Below, one piece after another: positions 9,193-18,913 of a stretch of 64,000 bases of DNA (positions are counted from its first letter, which is position 1; every line of letters starts with the position of its first letter). Made by a program: the position numbers and the translations under genes. The stretch comes from Bacillota bacterium (lineage in GTDB: Bacteria; Bacillota; Clostridia; Peptostreptococcales; Anaerovoracaceae). The stretch lies in contig JAAWDM010000053.1 in NCBI GenBank assembly GCA_022793795.1, positions 1 to 64,000 of the forward strand. The letters are read 5' to 3'. The notes beneath the pieces were generated by a model. The model saw only the letters and a list, made by a program, of their open reading frames with translations. It searched no databases and was not told where the DNA came from.

Positions 9193-9395
9193 GGTATAAT
9201 GAACGCACGTGATGCCCACCTTGTTGACGCTACAGCGTGAGCCGGCGTTGCCGCAAGGAAGCGTTCATTGAACCACGGCCTGAGAGGACTTGGGTACCAT
9301 GGTATAATGAACACACGTGATGCCCACCTTGTTGACGCCACGGCGTGAGCCGGCGCCCACGTAAGGAAGCGTTCATTGAATCATGGCCTGGGAGG
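9193..9395. repeat. Two tandem copies of a ~108-bp structured repeat
   Basis: tataatgaac(g/a)cacgtgatgcccaccttgttgacgc...gcgtgagccggcg...aaggaagcgttcattgaa at 9195 and 9303; each contains internal inverted repeats. Confidence 0.85.
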
Positions 9396-9407
9396 CAGGG
9401 CGTCATG

Positions 9408-9446
9408 GTCTGGTCACGAAAGCGAGGACCCGATAGGTGACCAGAC
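9408..9446 (+). promoter_or_regulatory. 5' leader hairpin upstream of CAP-domain gene
   Basis: Perfect 10-bp stem gtctggtcac/gtgaccagac with 19-nt loop, just upstream of the RBS. Confidence 0.6.
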
Positions 9447-9479
9447 ATGTCCAAGATATAAAAGAAAAGGAGAACATTT

Positions 9480-10118
9480 ATGAAAAAGAAACTACTTACT
9501 GTTTTACTCAGCCTGACGCTGGTGCTTGGGACTACTAGCGGAGCATTTGGCGCTGAAAAGGATAGCTCTGAAGGTTTAAAACTTGCCGATACAGCCAAGA
9601 AAATTCAGACAGTTATGAATGTCTATTGGGCAAAATATGTAAAAGATCATCAGAGTGGAAATCAGACCTCTTCACCGGATAAAGATAAGGTGGAAGCTGA
9701 TAAGAACGACCAGGATTCCAAGCCATCTACTTCAAAAAACACGAAACAATCAGAAGTTGTCAAGCTAGTCAACGAGCAGCGTAAAGCGGTCGGACTTTCT
9801 GCATTGAAATCCGATAGCCAGTTACAAAAGATTGCACAGATGAAAGCAGAGGATATGGCAAAAAATAGATATTTTTCCCATCAGTCGCCGACTTATGGTT
9901 CAATCTTCGATATGCTGAAGAAAAATGGCGTTTCATACAAAACTGCTGGTGAAAATATTGCGAGAGGCCAAAAGACGGCCCAGAGCGTTATGAACGATTG
10001 GATGAAATCCTCTGGTCATAAGCAGAATATTTTGAGCAGTGGTTATAAGAAAATTGGCGTAGGCTATGCTACCGATAAAAACGGTAAGGCCTACTGGGTA
10101 CAGGTATTTATGGGATAG
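9480..10118 (+). CDS. Secreted CAP/SCP-domain protein (YkwD-like)
   Basis: Signal peptide MKKKLLTVLLSLTLVLGTTSGAFGA; VNEQRKAVGL, FSHQSPTYGSIFDML, AGENIARGQKT, GYKKIGVGYA. Confidence 0.92.
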   Translation: MKKKLLTVLLSLTLVLGTTSGAFGAEKDSSEGLKLADTAKKIQTVMNVYWAKYVKDHQSGNQTSSPDKDKVEADKNDQDSKPSTSKNTKQSEVVKLVNEQRKAVGLSALKSDSQLQKIAQMKAEDMAKNRYFSHQSPTYGSIFDMLKKNGVSYKTAGENIARGQKTAQSVMNDWMKSSGHKQNILSSGYKKIGVGYATDKNGKAYWVQVFMG

Positions 10119-10195
10119 GAATAGGAAAGTCGGTTTTCTTGACTAGGTTTCAGAGATAGACTTTTTTGTTACTACCCAAAATAGGTGATAGAAAA

Positions 10196-10236
10196 AGGCG
10201 GGTGAAAACTTTATAAAGGTGAGCCCGTCTTTTTAG
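10196..10236 (+). terminator. Rho-independent terminator
   Basis: ggcggg...cccgtc stem followed by ttttt. Confidence 0.6.
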
Positions 10237-10435
10237 TGGGCGGAATGGATAATTTCACACATTTTAACAGAAAAACAACTTTTCCTTTTTGACATTTTCG
10301 ATTATAATAGTAATATATACCTTTGCATCTAAAATCACGTGTGTCTTTGGGTGCGAGGATGCCCATAGGGGTGCATCGTTTTAAGGGGGAGGACGATGGT
10401 TCCTTCACCTTTTTTTGTTGTCTTTGGGAGGCTGG

Positions 10436-12247
10436 ATGTTTTTACCGATTACAAGAAGTGAAATGAATGAGCGAGGATGGGAATACGTGGACTTTGTCAT
10501 CGTCACAGGTGATGGGTATGTAGATCATCATTCTTTTGGTACTGCTATTATCGGCAGACTGCTTGAGCGGTATGGATATCGAGTTGCCGTCTTGCCCAGA
10601 CCGAATTTTCGGTCAGCAGAGGATTTTCGAAGGTTTGGAAAGCCTAGGCTGGGGTTTTTAATTAACAGTGGTGTGGTAGACTCCATGGTGAATCACTATT
10701 CTGTTTTTCGTCATCCACGGAGAAGAGATGAATATGGGCCGGGCGGAAAGGCAGGGGGCAGGCCGGATAGGGCTGTCATCGTCTACAGCAATCGAGCCAG
10801 AGAGGCATATAAAGGGGCGCCAATCATCATCGGCGGTATTGAAGCCAGCCTGCGGCGATTGGGGCATTATGACTACTGGGACGATAAGGTGAGGCGTTCT
10901 ATTCTGCTGGATGCCAAGGCGGACCTTTTGATTTATGGCATGGGGGAGCGAGCCATATTGGAAATTGCCGAAGCTTTGGATGCTGGTATTGACATAAAGG
11001 ATTTGACATGGATTCGCGGTACCTGTTATCGGATGTCAGCAGCAGAAGCAGGTGAGAAAATCATGACCGACGAGCCGGTATGGCTTCCAGATTTCCAACA
11101 GATTCAAAGGGATAAAGACGCCTATGGCAAAAGTTTTGCTATCCAATATAGGAATAACGATGATATTATTGGAAAAACTTTAATAGAGAGATACAGTGAT
11201 GGTGGGTGTGTGGTACAGAATCCGCCTCAGCCACCATTAACCAGACAGGAACTGGATGATGTCTATGAGCTGCCTTTTGAAAATGAATGGCATCCGTCTT
11301 ATGATGAACAGGGTGGAATTCCGGCTTTTCAGGAAGTCAAATTCAGTCTGGTTAGCGCCAGAGGATGTTTTGGCGGTTGTAGTTTCTGCGCCCTGACCTA
11401 CCATCAGGGCAGGCAGGTCAGAAGCCGGAGCAAGGATTCCATCGTCAGAGAGGCTAAGCGGCTTACGGAGAAAAAGGATTTCAAAGGATATATTCACGAT
11501 GTGGGAGGGCCTACGGCCAATTTCAGAGGGCCAGCTTGCAAGAAGCAGCTGACCAGTGGGGTTTGTCGTCATAAGGACTGTTTGTATCCTACAGTCTGCA
11601 AGAATATGATTGTAGATCACAGTGACTACCTAGATGTGCTGCGAGCGGTCAGAAACCTGGAGGGGGTAAAGAAGGTGTTTATCCGGTCAGGGATTCGATA
11701 TGACTATCTGATGGCAGATCCAAATCGAAAGACTTTTATCAGAGAACTGTGTCAGTATCATGTAAGCGGAACCCTAAAGGTGGCGCCGGAACACATTGCG
11801 CCGGAAGTGTTATACCACATGCGAAAACCTGACAAAGATGTTTTTATCAGATTTTGCAGGAAATACCAACAGACCAACCAAAAACTGGGGAAGAAGCAAT
11901 ATTTGATTCCTTACTTGATTTCCAGCCATCCGGGGAGTAAGCTGGAAGACGCCATAGAACTGGCGTTGTTTTTAAAGGAATACGGATTCGTTCCTGACCA
12001 GGTGCAAGACTTTTATCCTACGCCAGGTACCCTTGCCACCTGCATCTATTATACGGAGAAGGATCCTTTTACAGGGGAGAAGGTCTATGTGGCCAAAGAT
12101 TTAGAAGAGAAAAAAATGCAACGTGCATTGATACATTATAACCGGCCTGAAAATCAAAAGACAGTAAGGGCCGCTTTATTGAAAGCCGGAAGGGCGGATT
12201 TAATTCCCATTCTGATTCCCTCTTTTCGGCGTCATAGGAAGGAGTAA
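10436..12247 (+). CDS. YgiQ-family radical SAM protein
   Basis: SARGCFGGCSFCALTYHQGR; C-terminal DFYPTPGTLATCIYYT; start with RBS gggagg at ATG 10436 (ORF track extends to TTG 10415). Confidence 0.93.
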   Translation: MFLPITRSEMNERGWEYVDFVIVTGDGYVDHHSFGTAIIGRLLERYGYRVAVLPRPNFRSAEDFRRFGKPRLGFLINSGVVDSMVNHYSVFRHPRRRDEYGPGGKAGGRPDRAVIVYSNRAREAYKGAPIIIGGIEASLRRLGHYDYWDDKVRRSILLDAKADLLIYGMGERAILEIAEALDAGIDIKDLTWIRGTCYRMSAAEAGEKIMTDEPVWLPDFQQIQRDKDAYGKSFAIQYRNNDDIIGKTLIERYSDGGCVVQNPPQPPLTRQELDDVYELPFENEWHPSYDEQGGIPAFQEVKFSLVSARGCFGGCSFCALTYHQGRQVRSRSKDSIVREAKRLTEKKDFKGYIHDVGGPTANFRGPACKKQLTSGVCRHKDCLYPTVCKNMIVDHSDYLDVLRAVRNLEGVKKVFIRSGIRYDYLMADPNRKTFIRELCQYHVSGTLKVAPEHIAPEVLYHMRKPDKDVFIRFCRKYQQTNQKLGKKQYLIPYLISSHPGSKLEDAIELALFLKEYGFVPDQVQDFYPTPGTLATCIYYTEKDPFTGEKVYVAKDLEEKKMQRALIHYNRPENQKTVRAALLKAGRADLIPILIPSFRRHRKE

Positions 12248-12253
12248 AATTCT

Positions 12254-13951
12254 ATGAAAATGAAATCATCACCATTCGATCCGACCTGTAAGGATATCAG
12301 AGAACTGGTTTATGGCGCAGCGTCCAGAAATCCGGCTAATCATGCATTTAAGATGAAAGTGAAAGGGGAAATTATACCCATTACCTTTCCGCAGATGATT
12401 CGGAATATCGAAGCTCTTGGAACAGAACTGATGGCGCGGGGCTACAATGATTGCGCCATGGGAATCATCGGTGAAAATAGCTATCCATGGTATAACTGTT
12501 TTCTGTCCATCGTGTGCGGCGGAAACGTGGCGGTTCCTTTTGATAAAGGGTTTACCTTAGAGGAACTGGAATCCAGCGTTAATCGGAGCAAGATCCGTCT
12601 CCTCTTTTATGATGATAAACATGAGGAGTTAATTAAGCAGATGCGGTCAGGGGGCCGAGTACATGTGGATGGGTATATCAAAATCATGGGCGAGGGCAAT
12701 GAATACGACGAAATGCTTACCATCGGCGAACAGAGACTTTCCGGCGGAGACAGTTCTTACAAGAGGCGGGAGATCAATGAAAATGCATTGGCAGTGCTTC
12801 TCTTTACTTCTGGCACCACCAGTCAGTCCAAGGCAGTTATGCTGAGCCACGCCAACATCGTAAGCAATGTCATCGATATGTATGAGTATGAAGCCTTCTT
12901 TAACGATGATGTGAATATGGCTTTCCTGCCTTTCCATCACAGTTTTGGTCTAGTAGGCGCTCTGGTGTTTTTGGGAATCGGCGCTTGCAGTGTGTTCTGT
13001 GACGGATTAAAATATGTAACAAAAAATATGAAAGAATACGGTGTTACCGTATTTGTCGGCGTGCCTCTGCTGGTGGAAAATATGTACCACAAGATTATGA
13101 AAGAGGTGGAGAAAAAGGGACTTACCGGCAAGATTCGTTTTGGCCTGGGGCTTTGCAATGGGCTGGATAAAATCGGTATCCATGCTCGGAGAAAGGTATT
13201 TAAGCAGATTATCGATCAACTGGGCGGCAAGCTGAGACTGATTATCTGCGGCGCTGCGGCCCTGACCCCAGAGGTTGCCAAAGGTATGAATGATTTCGGC
13301 ATTTTAACCATTCAGGGTTATGGCTTGACAGAAACTTCGCCGGTACTTTCTGCTGAGTCTCACGAGTTTATGAAAGCCGGTTCCGTAGGAAAACCTATGC
13401 CTCGGGTGAAGCTTATCATTTCCGGAGCTGATGAAGAAGGAATCGGTGAGATTGTGGCTTACGGCCCTAACGTAATGCTGGGTTATCTGGATCAGCCGGA
13501 GGAGACGAAGGCTGTGTTAAAAGACGGCTGGTTTTACACAGGGGATTTGGGAAAGATAGACGAGGACGGTTTTTTGTGGATTCGAGGCAGAAGCAAGAAT
13601 GTTATTGTCATGAAAAATGGAAAAAATATTTTCCCAGAAGAAATTGAAACCATGATCGACCTGCTGCCATATGCGTCTCAGAGTCTGGTGTTTACCAGAG
13701 AAAAACACAATGAATTGGTGCTTTGGGCAAAGATTGTGTATGATAAGGAATATCTGAAAGAGCATCATATGACAGAGGAGCAGCTAAAAGTCCAAGCGGA
13801 TAAGGATATTGAAGCTATCAACGATAGGATGCCAAGGTATAAATCTATCCATCATCTGATTTTGTCCAGTGAACCGATGATTATGACTACCACCCAGAAG
13901 GTAAAGCGAAATCTGGAAATTGAGCGGATATTAAAGGAGCTGGAGGAATAA
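12254..13951 (+). CDS. AMP-dependent synthetase/ligase (long-chain acyl-CoA synthetase-like)
   Basis: LLFTSGTTSQSKAVMLSHANI; GYGLTETSPVLS; GWFYTGDLGKIDEDGFLWIRGRSKNVI. Confidence 0.93.
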   Translation: MKMKSSPFDPTCKDIRELVYGAASRNPANHAFKMKVKGEIIPITFPQMIRNIEALGTELMARGYNDCAMGIIGENSYPWYNCFLSIVCGGNVAVPFDKGFTLEELESSVNRSKIRLLFYDDKHEELIKQMRSGGRVHVDGYIKIMGEGNEYDEMLTIGEQRLSGGDSSYKRREINENALAVLLFTSGTTSQSKAVMLSHANIVSNVIDMYEYEAFFNDDVNMAFLPFHHSFGLVGALVFLGIGACSVFCDGLKYVTKNMKEYGVTVFVGVPLLVENMYHKIMKEVEKKGLTGKIRFGLGLCNGLDKIGIHARRKVFKQIIDQLGGKLRLIICGAAALTPEVAKGMNDFGILTIQGYGLTETSPVLSAESHEFMKAGSVGKPMPRVKLIISGADEEGIGEIVAYGPNVMLGYLDQPEETKAVLKDGWFYTGDLGKIDEDGFLWIRGRSKNVIVMKNGKNIFPEEIETMIDLLPYASQSLVFTREKHNELVLWAKIVYDKEYLKEHHMTEEQLKVQADKDIEAINDRMPRYKSIHHLILSSEPMIMTTTQKVKRNLEIERILKELEE

Positions 13952-13954
13952 AAT

Positions 13955-15367
13955 ATGAGCCTGATTGCAGGGTTTAGGGATATTTTGGAAGCCGGCAGAA
14001 TAGAATACGAGAAGCAAGAAGCCATTGATTTTTATATGGCGGAAACTGTGGAACCAAAGACAGCCTGCTGCAAAACCGGCCTAGCCGGTTATACGGCAGG
14101 CTTGTATCGTCATTTGCACTGGCATAATCGTCTAGCCCTTGGAGAAAACGGAGCCTATATGAAATGGCTTTTGCAAAGGCAAAATATGGCGGGTAAGATT
14201 AAAATGGTTTATATCGATCCGCCTTTTTTTAGTAAAGCCAATTATGATGCCACCATTCGAATTCCAGCAGGAGGCGAAAAGGGAGACAAGGAACTTTCCA
14301 TAAAGCATCTGGCTTATGAAGACGTCTGGGAGCGAGGGCTCAACCAGTATTTGACCATGCTGACCAGCAGGCTTTTTTTCATCAGAGAGCTTTTGGCGGA
14401 AAATGGTACCTTGTGGGTTCATCTGGACTGGCACGCTTCCCATTATGTCAGAGTGCTATTGGATGAAATCTTTGGAGCAGACCATTTTGTCAATGAAATC
14501 ATATGGACTTACAAGTCGGGAGGCTCGTCCAAGAGACATTTTGCAAGAAAGCACGATACCATTTTAGTATATAGCAAGAGCGACAACTACGATTTTCAGC
14601 CTTTACAAGAAAAGTCCTATAATAGGGGATTGAAACCTTACCGGTTTAAAGGGGTAGAGGAATTTCAGGATGAGGTGGGATGGTACACCTTGGTCAATAT
14701 GAAGGATGTCTGGCAAATCGATATGGTGGGCAGAACATCTGCAGAGAGAACCGGTTATGCTACCCAGAAGCCGGAAGTTCTCCTGGAACGAATTCTTTCA
14801 TGTTGCAGCCAGCCTGGCGACATCTGCGCTGATTTTTTTTGCGGTTCTGGAACATTAGCTGCTGTGGCGCAGAAGATGGGACGGCGATGGATCTGCTGCG
14901 ATAGAGGAAACCTGGCAGTATCAAAGACTTTGGAGAGGGTATTGAGAGATGGTCAGGAGGGCGAGCCGGTGGCTTTGGAATATAGTAAAAAAGATGACTG
15001 TAGTTTCAATAGGGGAAAACTTTTAGCAGAAAAAAGGGTGTTGGCGACAGTATCTTCCGATCGAGTGAGGGTTCAGGTGAAACTGGATAGATGGATTCCG
15101 CCATTTGATGATGTTAGGCTGGAGGGAGAGGACCTTCGCGCTTTGAAAAAAGTTGCTGCTACTGACTCTCTGCGGCTGCTTTCCTATTGGAGCGTGGATT
15201 TTCATTATGATGGAAATGTACATAGACCGGAAAAAATATTTTTTCGGGGAAATCATAAAGAACAGAAATTGATACCAAGCTGTGAAACGGTGAATCATAA
15301 GGGTATTGGACCGATCAGCGTGGTAGCGGTGGATGTGCTTGGCAATCGAGGGCAGATTGTGATATAA
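13955..15367 (+). CDS. Beta-class DNA methyltransferase (N6-adenine/N4-cytosine type), stand-alone
   Basis: Motif IV VYIDPPFFSKANYD N-terminal to motif I ADFFCGSGTLAAVAQKMGRRWICCD; no restriction subunit adjacent. Confidence 0.9.
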   Translation: MSLIAGFRDILEAGRIEYEKQEAIDFYMAETVEPKTACCKTGLAGYTAGLYRHLHWHNRLALGENGAYMKWLLQRQNMAGKIKMVYIDPPFFSKANYDATIRIPAGGEKGDKELSIKHLAYEDVWERGLNQYLTMLTSRLFFIRELLAENGTLWVHLDWHASHYVRVLLDEIFGADHFVNEIIWTYKSGGSSKRHFARKHDTILVYSKSDNYDFQPLQEKSYNRGLKPYRFKGVEEFQDEVGWYTLVNMKDVWQIDMVGRTSAERTGYATQKPEVLLERILSCCSQPGDICADFFCGSGTLAAVAQKMGRRWICCDRGNLAVSKTLERVLRDGQEGEPVALEYSKKDDCSFNRGKLLAEKRVLATVSSDRVRVQVKLDRWIPPFDDVRLEGEDLRALKKVAATDSLRLLSYWSVDFHYDGNVHRPEKIFFRGNHKEQKLIPSCETVNHKGIGPISVVAVDVLGNRGQIVI

Positions 15368-15389
15368 GTTTTGTTAGAGGAGGGAGTAT

Positions 15390-16295
15390 ATGGGACAGAG
15401 GGATTTGAGAAATCAGCCTTATAACAAGGCATACCAAACTGCCGTAGACTTGGTATTTCTGGTCATGGCTTGTGCTGTAGGCGCATTTTCTACTACAGCG
15501 GTTATGCTTCCTGGAGGTCTTACCAGCGGAGGCCTTACTGGTATTGTGCGAATCATACAGAACTATGTTTCCATCAACTTTTCGGCGCTCTACTATGTTC
15601 TGGCGATTCTCATCTGGTTTGTGGTAATCGCGATCCTTGGTTGGAAGGAAGCAAAGAAGGTGTTGTTGGTGACCCTCCTTTATCCGGCGGTACTGGTCTT
15701 TTTTGAATATATGGATTTTCGTCTGTTAGAAGAGAATGACATGATTTTAGCAGCAGTGTTTTGCGGCATCTTTGGCGGTATTTGTAACGGTTTGGTATTT
15801 TGGCGAGGTTACTCCTTCTGTGGGACCGAATCTGTAGCAAAGATTATCAAGAAAAAGTTGATGCCCCATGTGGACATCAGTAAGATTCTGCTTTTATTGG
15901 ATAGTTCCATTATCATCATTTCGGCATTTGTGTTTGGACGGAATATTGCCCTTTATGCGTTGATTACCCAGTTTATCGCCTCCCGCGTGGTGGATATGGT
16001 GATGTACGGGTTTGAGACAAAGATCGTGCAGCTACAGATTATTACCTCTAAGAATCATGAAGTGGCAAACTATATTATGAAAGACATCGGACGGGGTGTT
16101 TCTAGCTATGATATTGTAGGCGAATATACAGGACAGCGCCGCAAGCAACTGATTGTACTTTGCTCGCCGCGGGAAAGCATGGTGATCAAGAAGTATTTGG
16201 TGGATGTGGACCCAGAGGCTTTAGTGACCATCATGCAGGTCAATACCGTATGGGGCGATGGTAAAGGATTTACGGATATAGAGGAAGAAAAATAG
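15390..16295 (+). CDS. YitT family membrane protein (DUF2179 C-terminus)
   Basis: Multi-TM N-terminus GGLTSGGLTGIVRI; C-terminal QLQIITSKNHEVANYIMKDIGRGVSSYDIVGEYTGQ. Confidence 0.9.
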   Translation: MGQRDLRNQPYNKAYQTAVDLVFLVMACAVGAFSTTAVMLPGGLTSGGLTGIVRIIQNYVSINFSALYYVLAILIWFVVIAILGWKEAKKVLLVTLLYPAVLVFFEYMDFRLLEENDMILAAVFCGIFGGICNGLVFWRGYSFCGTESVAKIIKKKLMPHVDISKILLLLDSSIIIISAFVFGRNIALYALITQFIASRVVDMVMYGFETKIVQLQIITSKNHEVANYIMKDIGRGVSSYDIVGEYTGQRRKQLIVLCSPRESMVIKKYLVDVDPEALVTIMQVNTVWGDGKGFTDIEEEK

Positions 16296-16296
16296 C

Positions 16297-17562
16297 ATGA
16301 TGCTAATGATAGAAGTTTTAATCCTGCTGCTTGCAGTATATAAATTGATTCGTCCGGTGAGAAAAGGAAAAACTTTCTCATCGGTCAGACTGAGGCAGTT
16401 GTACATAGGCCTATGCCAATTAAAATATTTTCTCATTACCTTCAGCTTACTTGGATGTGCTGTTTTGCTGAACTGGACCATGTTTCATCCAGGATGGAAG
16501 GAACTTGCTGCTGTGATTTTTTGCGGTGGGGTCATAGAGGCTCTTCTTTTTTGGAGCGGTATGATTGGGATTTACCTGACCTCTGTACAGCTAGGGCTGA
16601 AATGGAGAATCATCGGCGGTTTGACAGGCATGATTCCTTTGGTCAATCTGGCTGTGCTGATGAAGCTGATTTCTATTGTTTCTGCAGAGGTGGAGTTTGA
16701 ACAGGAAAAAGCGGAACTGGATGCGGTGCGAGCAGAAAGCCAAATTTGCCAAACCAGATATCCCATTCTGCTGGTTCATGGAGTATTTTTCAGAGATTAC
16801 AAATATTTAAACTATTGGGGAAGAATTCCCAAGGAGCTTTCGCGAAACGGCGCATGTATTTACTATGGCAAACAGCAATCCGCTGCATCTGTGAAAGAGT
16901 GCGGAAGAGAATTGGCTGAGCGGATTCTGGAAATCACAGCAGAGGAGAATGAGAGTCATAAAAAGGTTAACATTATCGCTCATTCAAAAGGAGGCTTAGA
17001 CTGCCGTTATGCGGTGGCGTGCCTCGGCATGGCGCCTTATGTGGCGTCTATCACTACCATCAATACGCCCCACCATGGTTGTAAGTTTGCAGAATGGCTG
17101 CTTACCATGGCGCCGGCTAGCTTTCGCCGTTGGATTGCCAAACGGTACAATGAGACTTTGCGCCATTTGGGAGATAAAAATCCAGACTTTTTAGCAGCAG
17201 TAGAGGATTTGACCGCCTCAGGAGTAGAAAACCTGAACAGGGAGATGGCAGAGGGCGAACAGGAGGCAGCGGAACAAGTCTATTTTCAAAGCGTGGCTTC
17301 CTCCTTAAAGAAACCCAGTTATGGAAGATTTCCGCTAAATTTGACCCAGGGATTTGTAAAGTTATTTGATGGAGAAAACGACGGCTTGGTGTCCTTAGAT
17401 TCCATGAAATGGGGCAAGCGATGTTATGAGATTCGCGTTCAGGGAAAACGAGGCGTCTCCCATGGAGATGTCATCGATTTAAACCGTGAGAATATTCCAG
17501 GATTTGATGTGCGGGAGTTTTATGTTTCCCTGATAAAGGATTTAAAGGATAGGGGATTTTAA
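16297..17562 (+). CDS. Membrane-anchored alpha/beta hydrolase (triacylglycerol lipase-like)
   Basis: N-terminal TM segments; ILLVHGVFFRDYKYLNYWGRIP; nucleophile elbow AHSKGGLD. Confidence 0.85.
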   Translation: MMLMIEVLILLLAVYKLIRPVRKGKTFSSVRLRQLYIGLCQLKYFLITFSLLGCAVLLNWTMFHPGWKELAAVIFCGGVIEALLFWSGMIGIYLTSVQLGLKWRIIGGLTGMIPLVNLAVLMKLISIVSAEVEFEQEKAELDAVRAESQICQTRYPILLVHGVFFRDYKYLNYWGRIPKELSRNGACIYYGKQQSAASVKECGRELAERILEITAEENESHKKVNIIAHSKGGLDCRYAVACLGMAPYVASITTINTPHHGCKFAEWLLTMAPASFRRWIAKRYNETLRHLGDKNPDFLAAVEDLTASGVENLNREMAEGEQEAAEQVYFQSVASSLKKPSYGRFPLNLTQGFVKLFDGENDGLVSLDSMKWGKRCYEIRVQGKRGVSHGDVIDLNRENIPGFDVREFYVSLIKDLKDRGF

Positions 17563-18831
17563 ATGGATATGGATAGGATAGAACAGATAAATCGGGAAAA
17601 CTATATGAACAATTCCGACTATGAAAATCACCAGAGATTAGAGGCTTTGGTGTCCACTGCGCTGGATTTGGGGGAGCAACTTTTGCAGTGCGGCGGCGAA
17701 GTGGCGAGAGTGGAGGATACGATACGGAGGCTTTGTCATGCCTATGGGGCTGATAGTGTGGATGTATTTACCATCACTTCCAGTATTATTGTGACTGCTC
17801 ACTTTCAAAGCGGAGATTCCGTGACCCAAACCAGGCGTATATCTGGTCTCAAATTTAATCTTTCCGCATTGGAAGCGTTAAACGACCTTTCCAGACGGGC
17901 ATGCAGCCAGCGGGTGGAGCCGGAGGACATTGGTATGGAACTTGCCCAAATCGGTAAAATGCCCAAATATGATTTTTTGCAGACCTGCGGTATTTGGGCT
18001 TTAGTTGCATCCAGTTTTTCTATTTTTTTCGGGGGCAATCTGCTTGATGCCATTGCGGCAGGGGTGATCGCCATATTGCTCTGTATGGGACAGGCTGTAC
18101 TGACTAGATTGGAAATCAACAGCTATTTTGCCACTGTGCTGTGCAGTGTGGCGGGCGGTCTTTTGTCCAATTTAGTATTTGCAGAGTTTCCAGTAAATCC
18201 TGCTATGATTAACATTGGCGTTATTATGCTGTTGATACCTGGAATTGCTTTAACCAACTCCATACGAGATATCTTTAGCGGAGATACCATGTCAGGAATT
18301 CTTCGGTGTTGCGAGGCTTTGGTGTTAAGCGTTGCTATTGCATGGGGATTTGCGGTGACGGCATCGCCCAGTTCAGAGGCCATGACAATCTTACCGACAG
18401 TGCAACTTTTAGCTGCCATCTTTGGGTCATTGGGATTTAGCCTCCTCTTTAATGTGCGAGGAAGCAGGCTGATATGGTGCTGCCTGGGCGGCGGCGTGGC
18501 CTGGGCGGTGGTTCTTGTGTGCGAGATGATGGGCTTGAGTGAAATGATGGGGTTTTTCGTCGCTTCTATGGCTTTGACTGTCTATGGGGAGATCATGGCC
18601 AGACTGAAACACTGTCCGGTCACCATATTTGTGGCGACAGCCACCATTCCGCTGATTCCAGGAGGTAGCCTCTACAACACCATGCGGCTTGCCATGGACG
18701 AGGAATGGAGCGCCTTTTCCATTACAGGTCTTCATACGGCTATTTACGCTATTTTGATTTCAGCAGGTATTTTAGTGGTTATGACCGTAGTACATGGGGC
18801 AGATATGGTGAGGAGGAAATATCACGATTGA
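17563..18831 (+). CDS. ThrE-family threonine/serine exporter (fused long form)
   Basis: GEQLLQCGGEVARVEDTIRRL N-domain plus C-terminal IPLIPGGSLYNTM. Confidence 0.88.
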   Translation: MDMDRIEQINRENYMNNSDYENHQRLEALVSTALDLGEQLLQCGGEVARVEDTIRRLCHAYGADSVDVFTITSSIIVTAHFQSGDSVTQTRRISGLKFNLSALEALNDLSRRACSQRVEPEDIGMELAQIGKMPKYDFLQTCGIWALVASSFSIFFGGNLLDAIAAGVIAILLCMGQAVLTRLEINSYFATVLCSVAGGLLSNLVFAEFPVNPAMINIGVIMLLIPGIALTNSIRDIFSGDTMSGILRCCEALVLSVAIAWGFAVTASPSSEAMTILPTVQLLAAIFGSLGFSLLFNVRGSRLIWCCLGGGVAWAVVLVCEMMGLSEMMGFFVASMALTVYGEIMARLKHCPVTIFVATATIPLIPGGSLYNTMRLAMDEEWSAFSITGLHTAIYAILISAGILVVMTVVHGADMVRRKYHD

Positions 18832-18913
18832 TATTTTCCTGGGAGTATGGCAAGATAGTAGATGAGTATTCTTGATAGAATTATCATATAATATACCAGG
18901 AGGTGATGTAGTT

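Noticed and set aside
9114-9341. Minus-strand ORF with an internally repeated peptide (ASTRWASRxFIIP)
   Set aside because: The peptide repeat is the translation of the tandem noncoding repeat; no RBS or family similarity; overlaps the 3' end of the NUDIX gene.
9400-9450. Considered a c-di-GMP or c-di-AMP (ydaO) riboswitch upstream of the CAP gene
   Set aside because: Only short resemblance (gaggaccc); conserved core segments expected for those classes are not present.
18872-18913. Upstream TTG start for the DUF4869-like gene
   Set aside because: The extension covers the strong RBS aggaggtgat; ATG 18914 is better placed.
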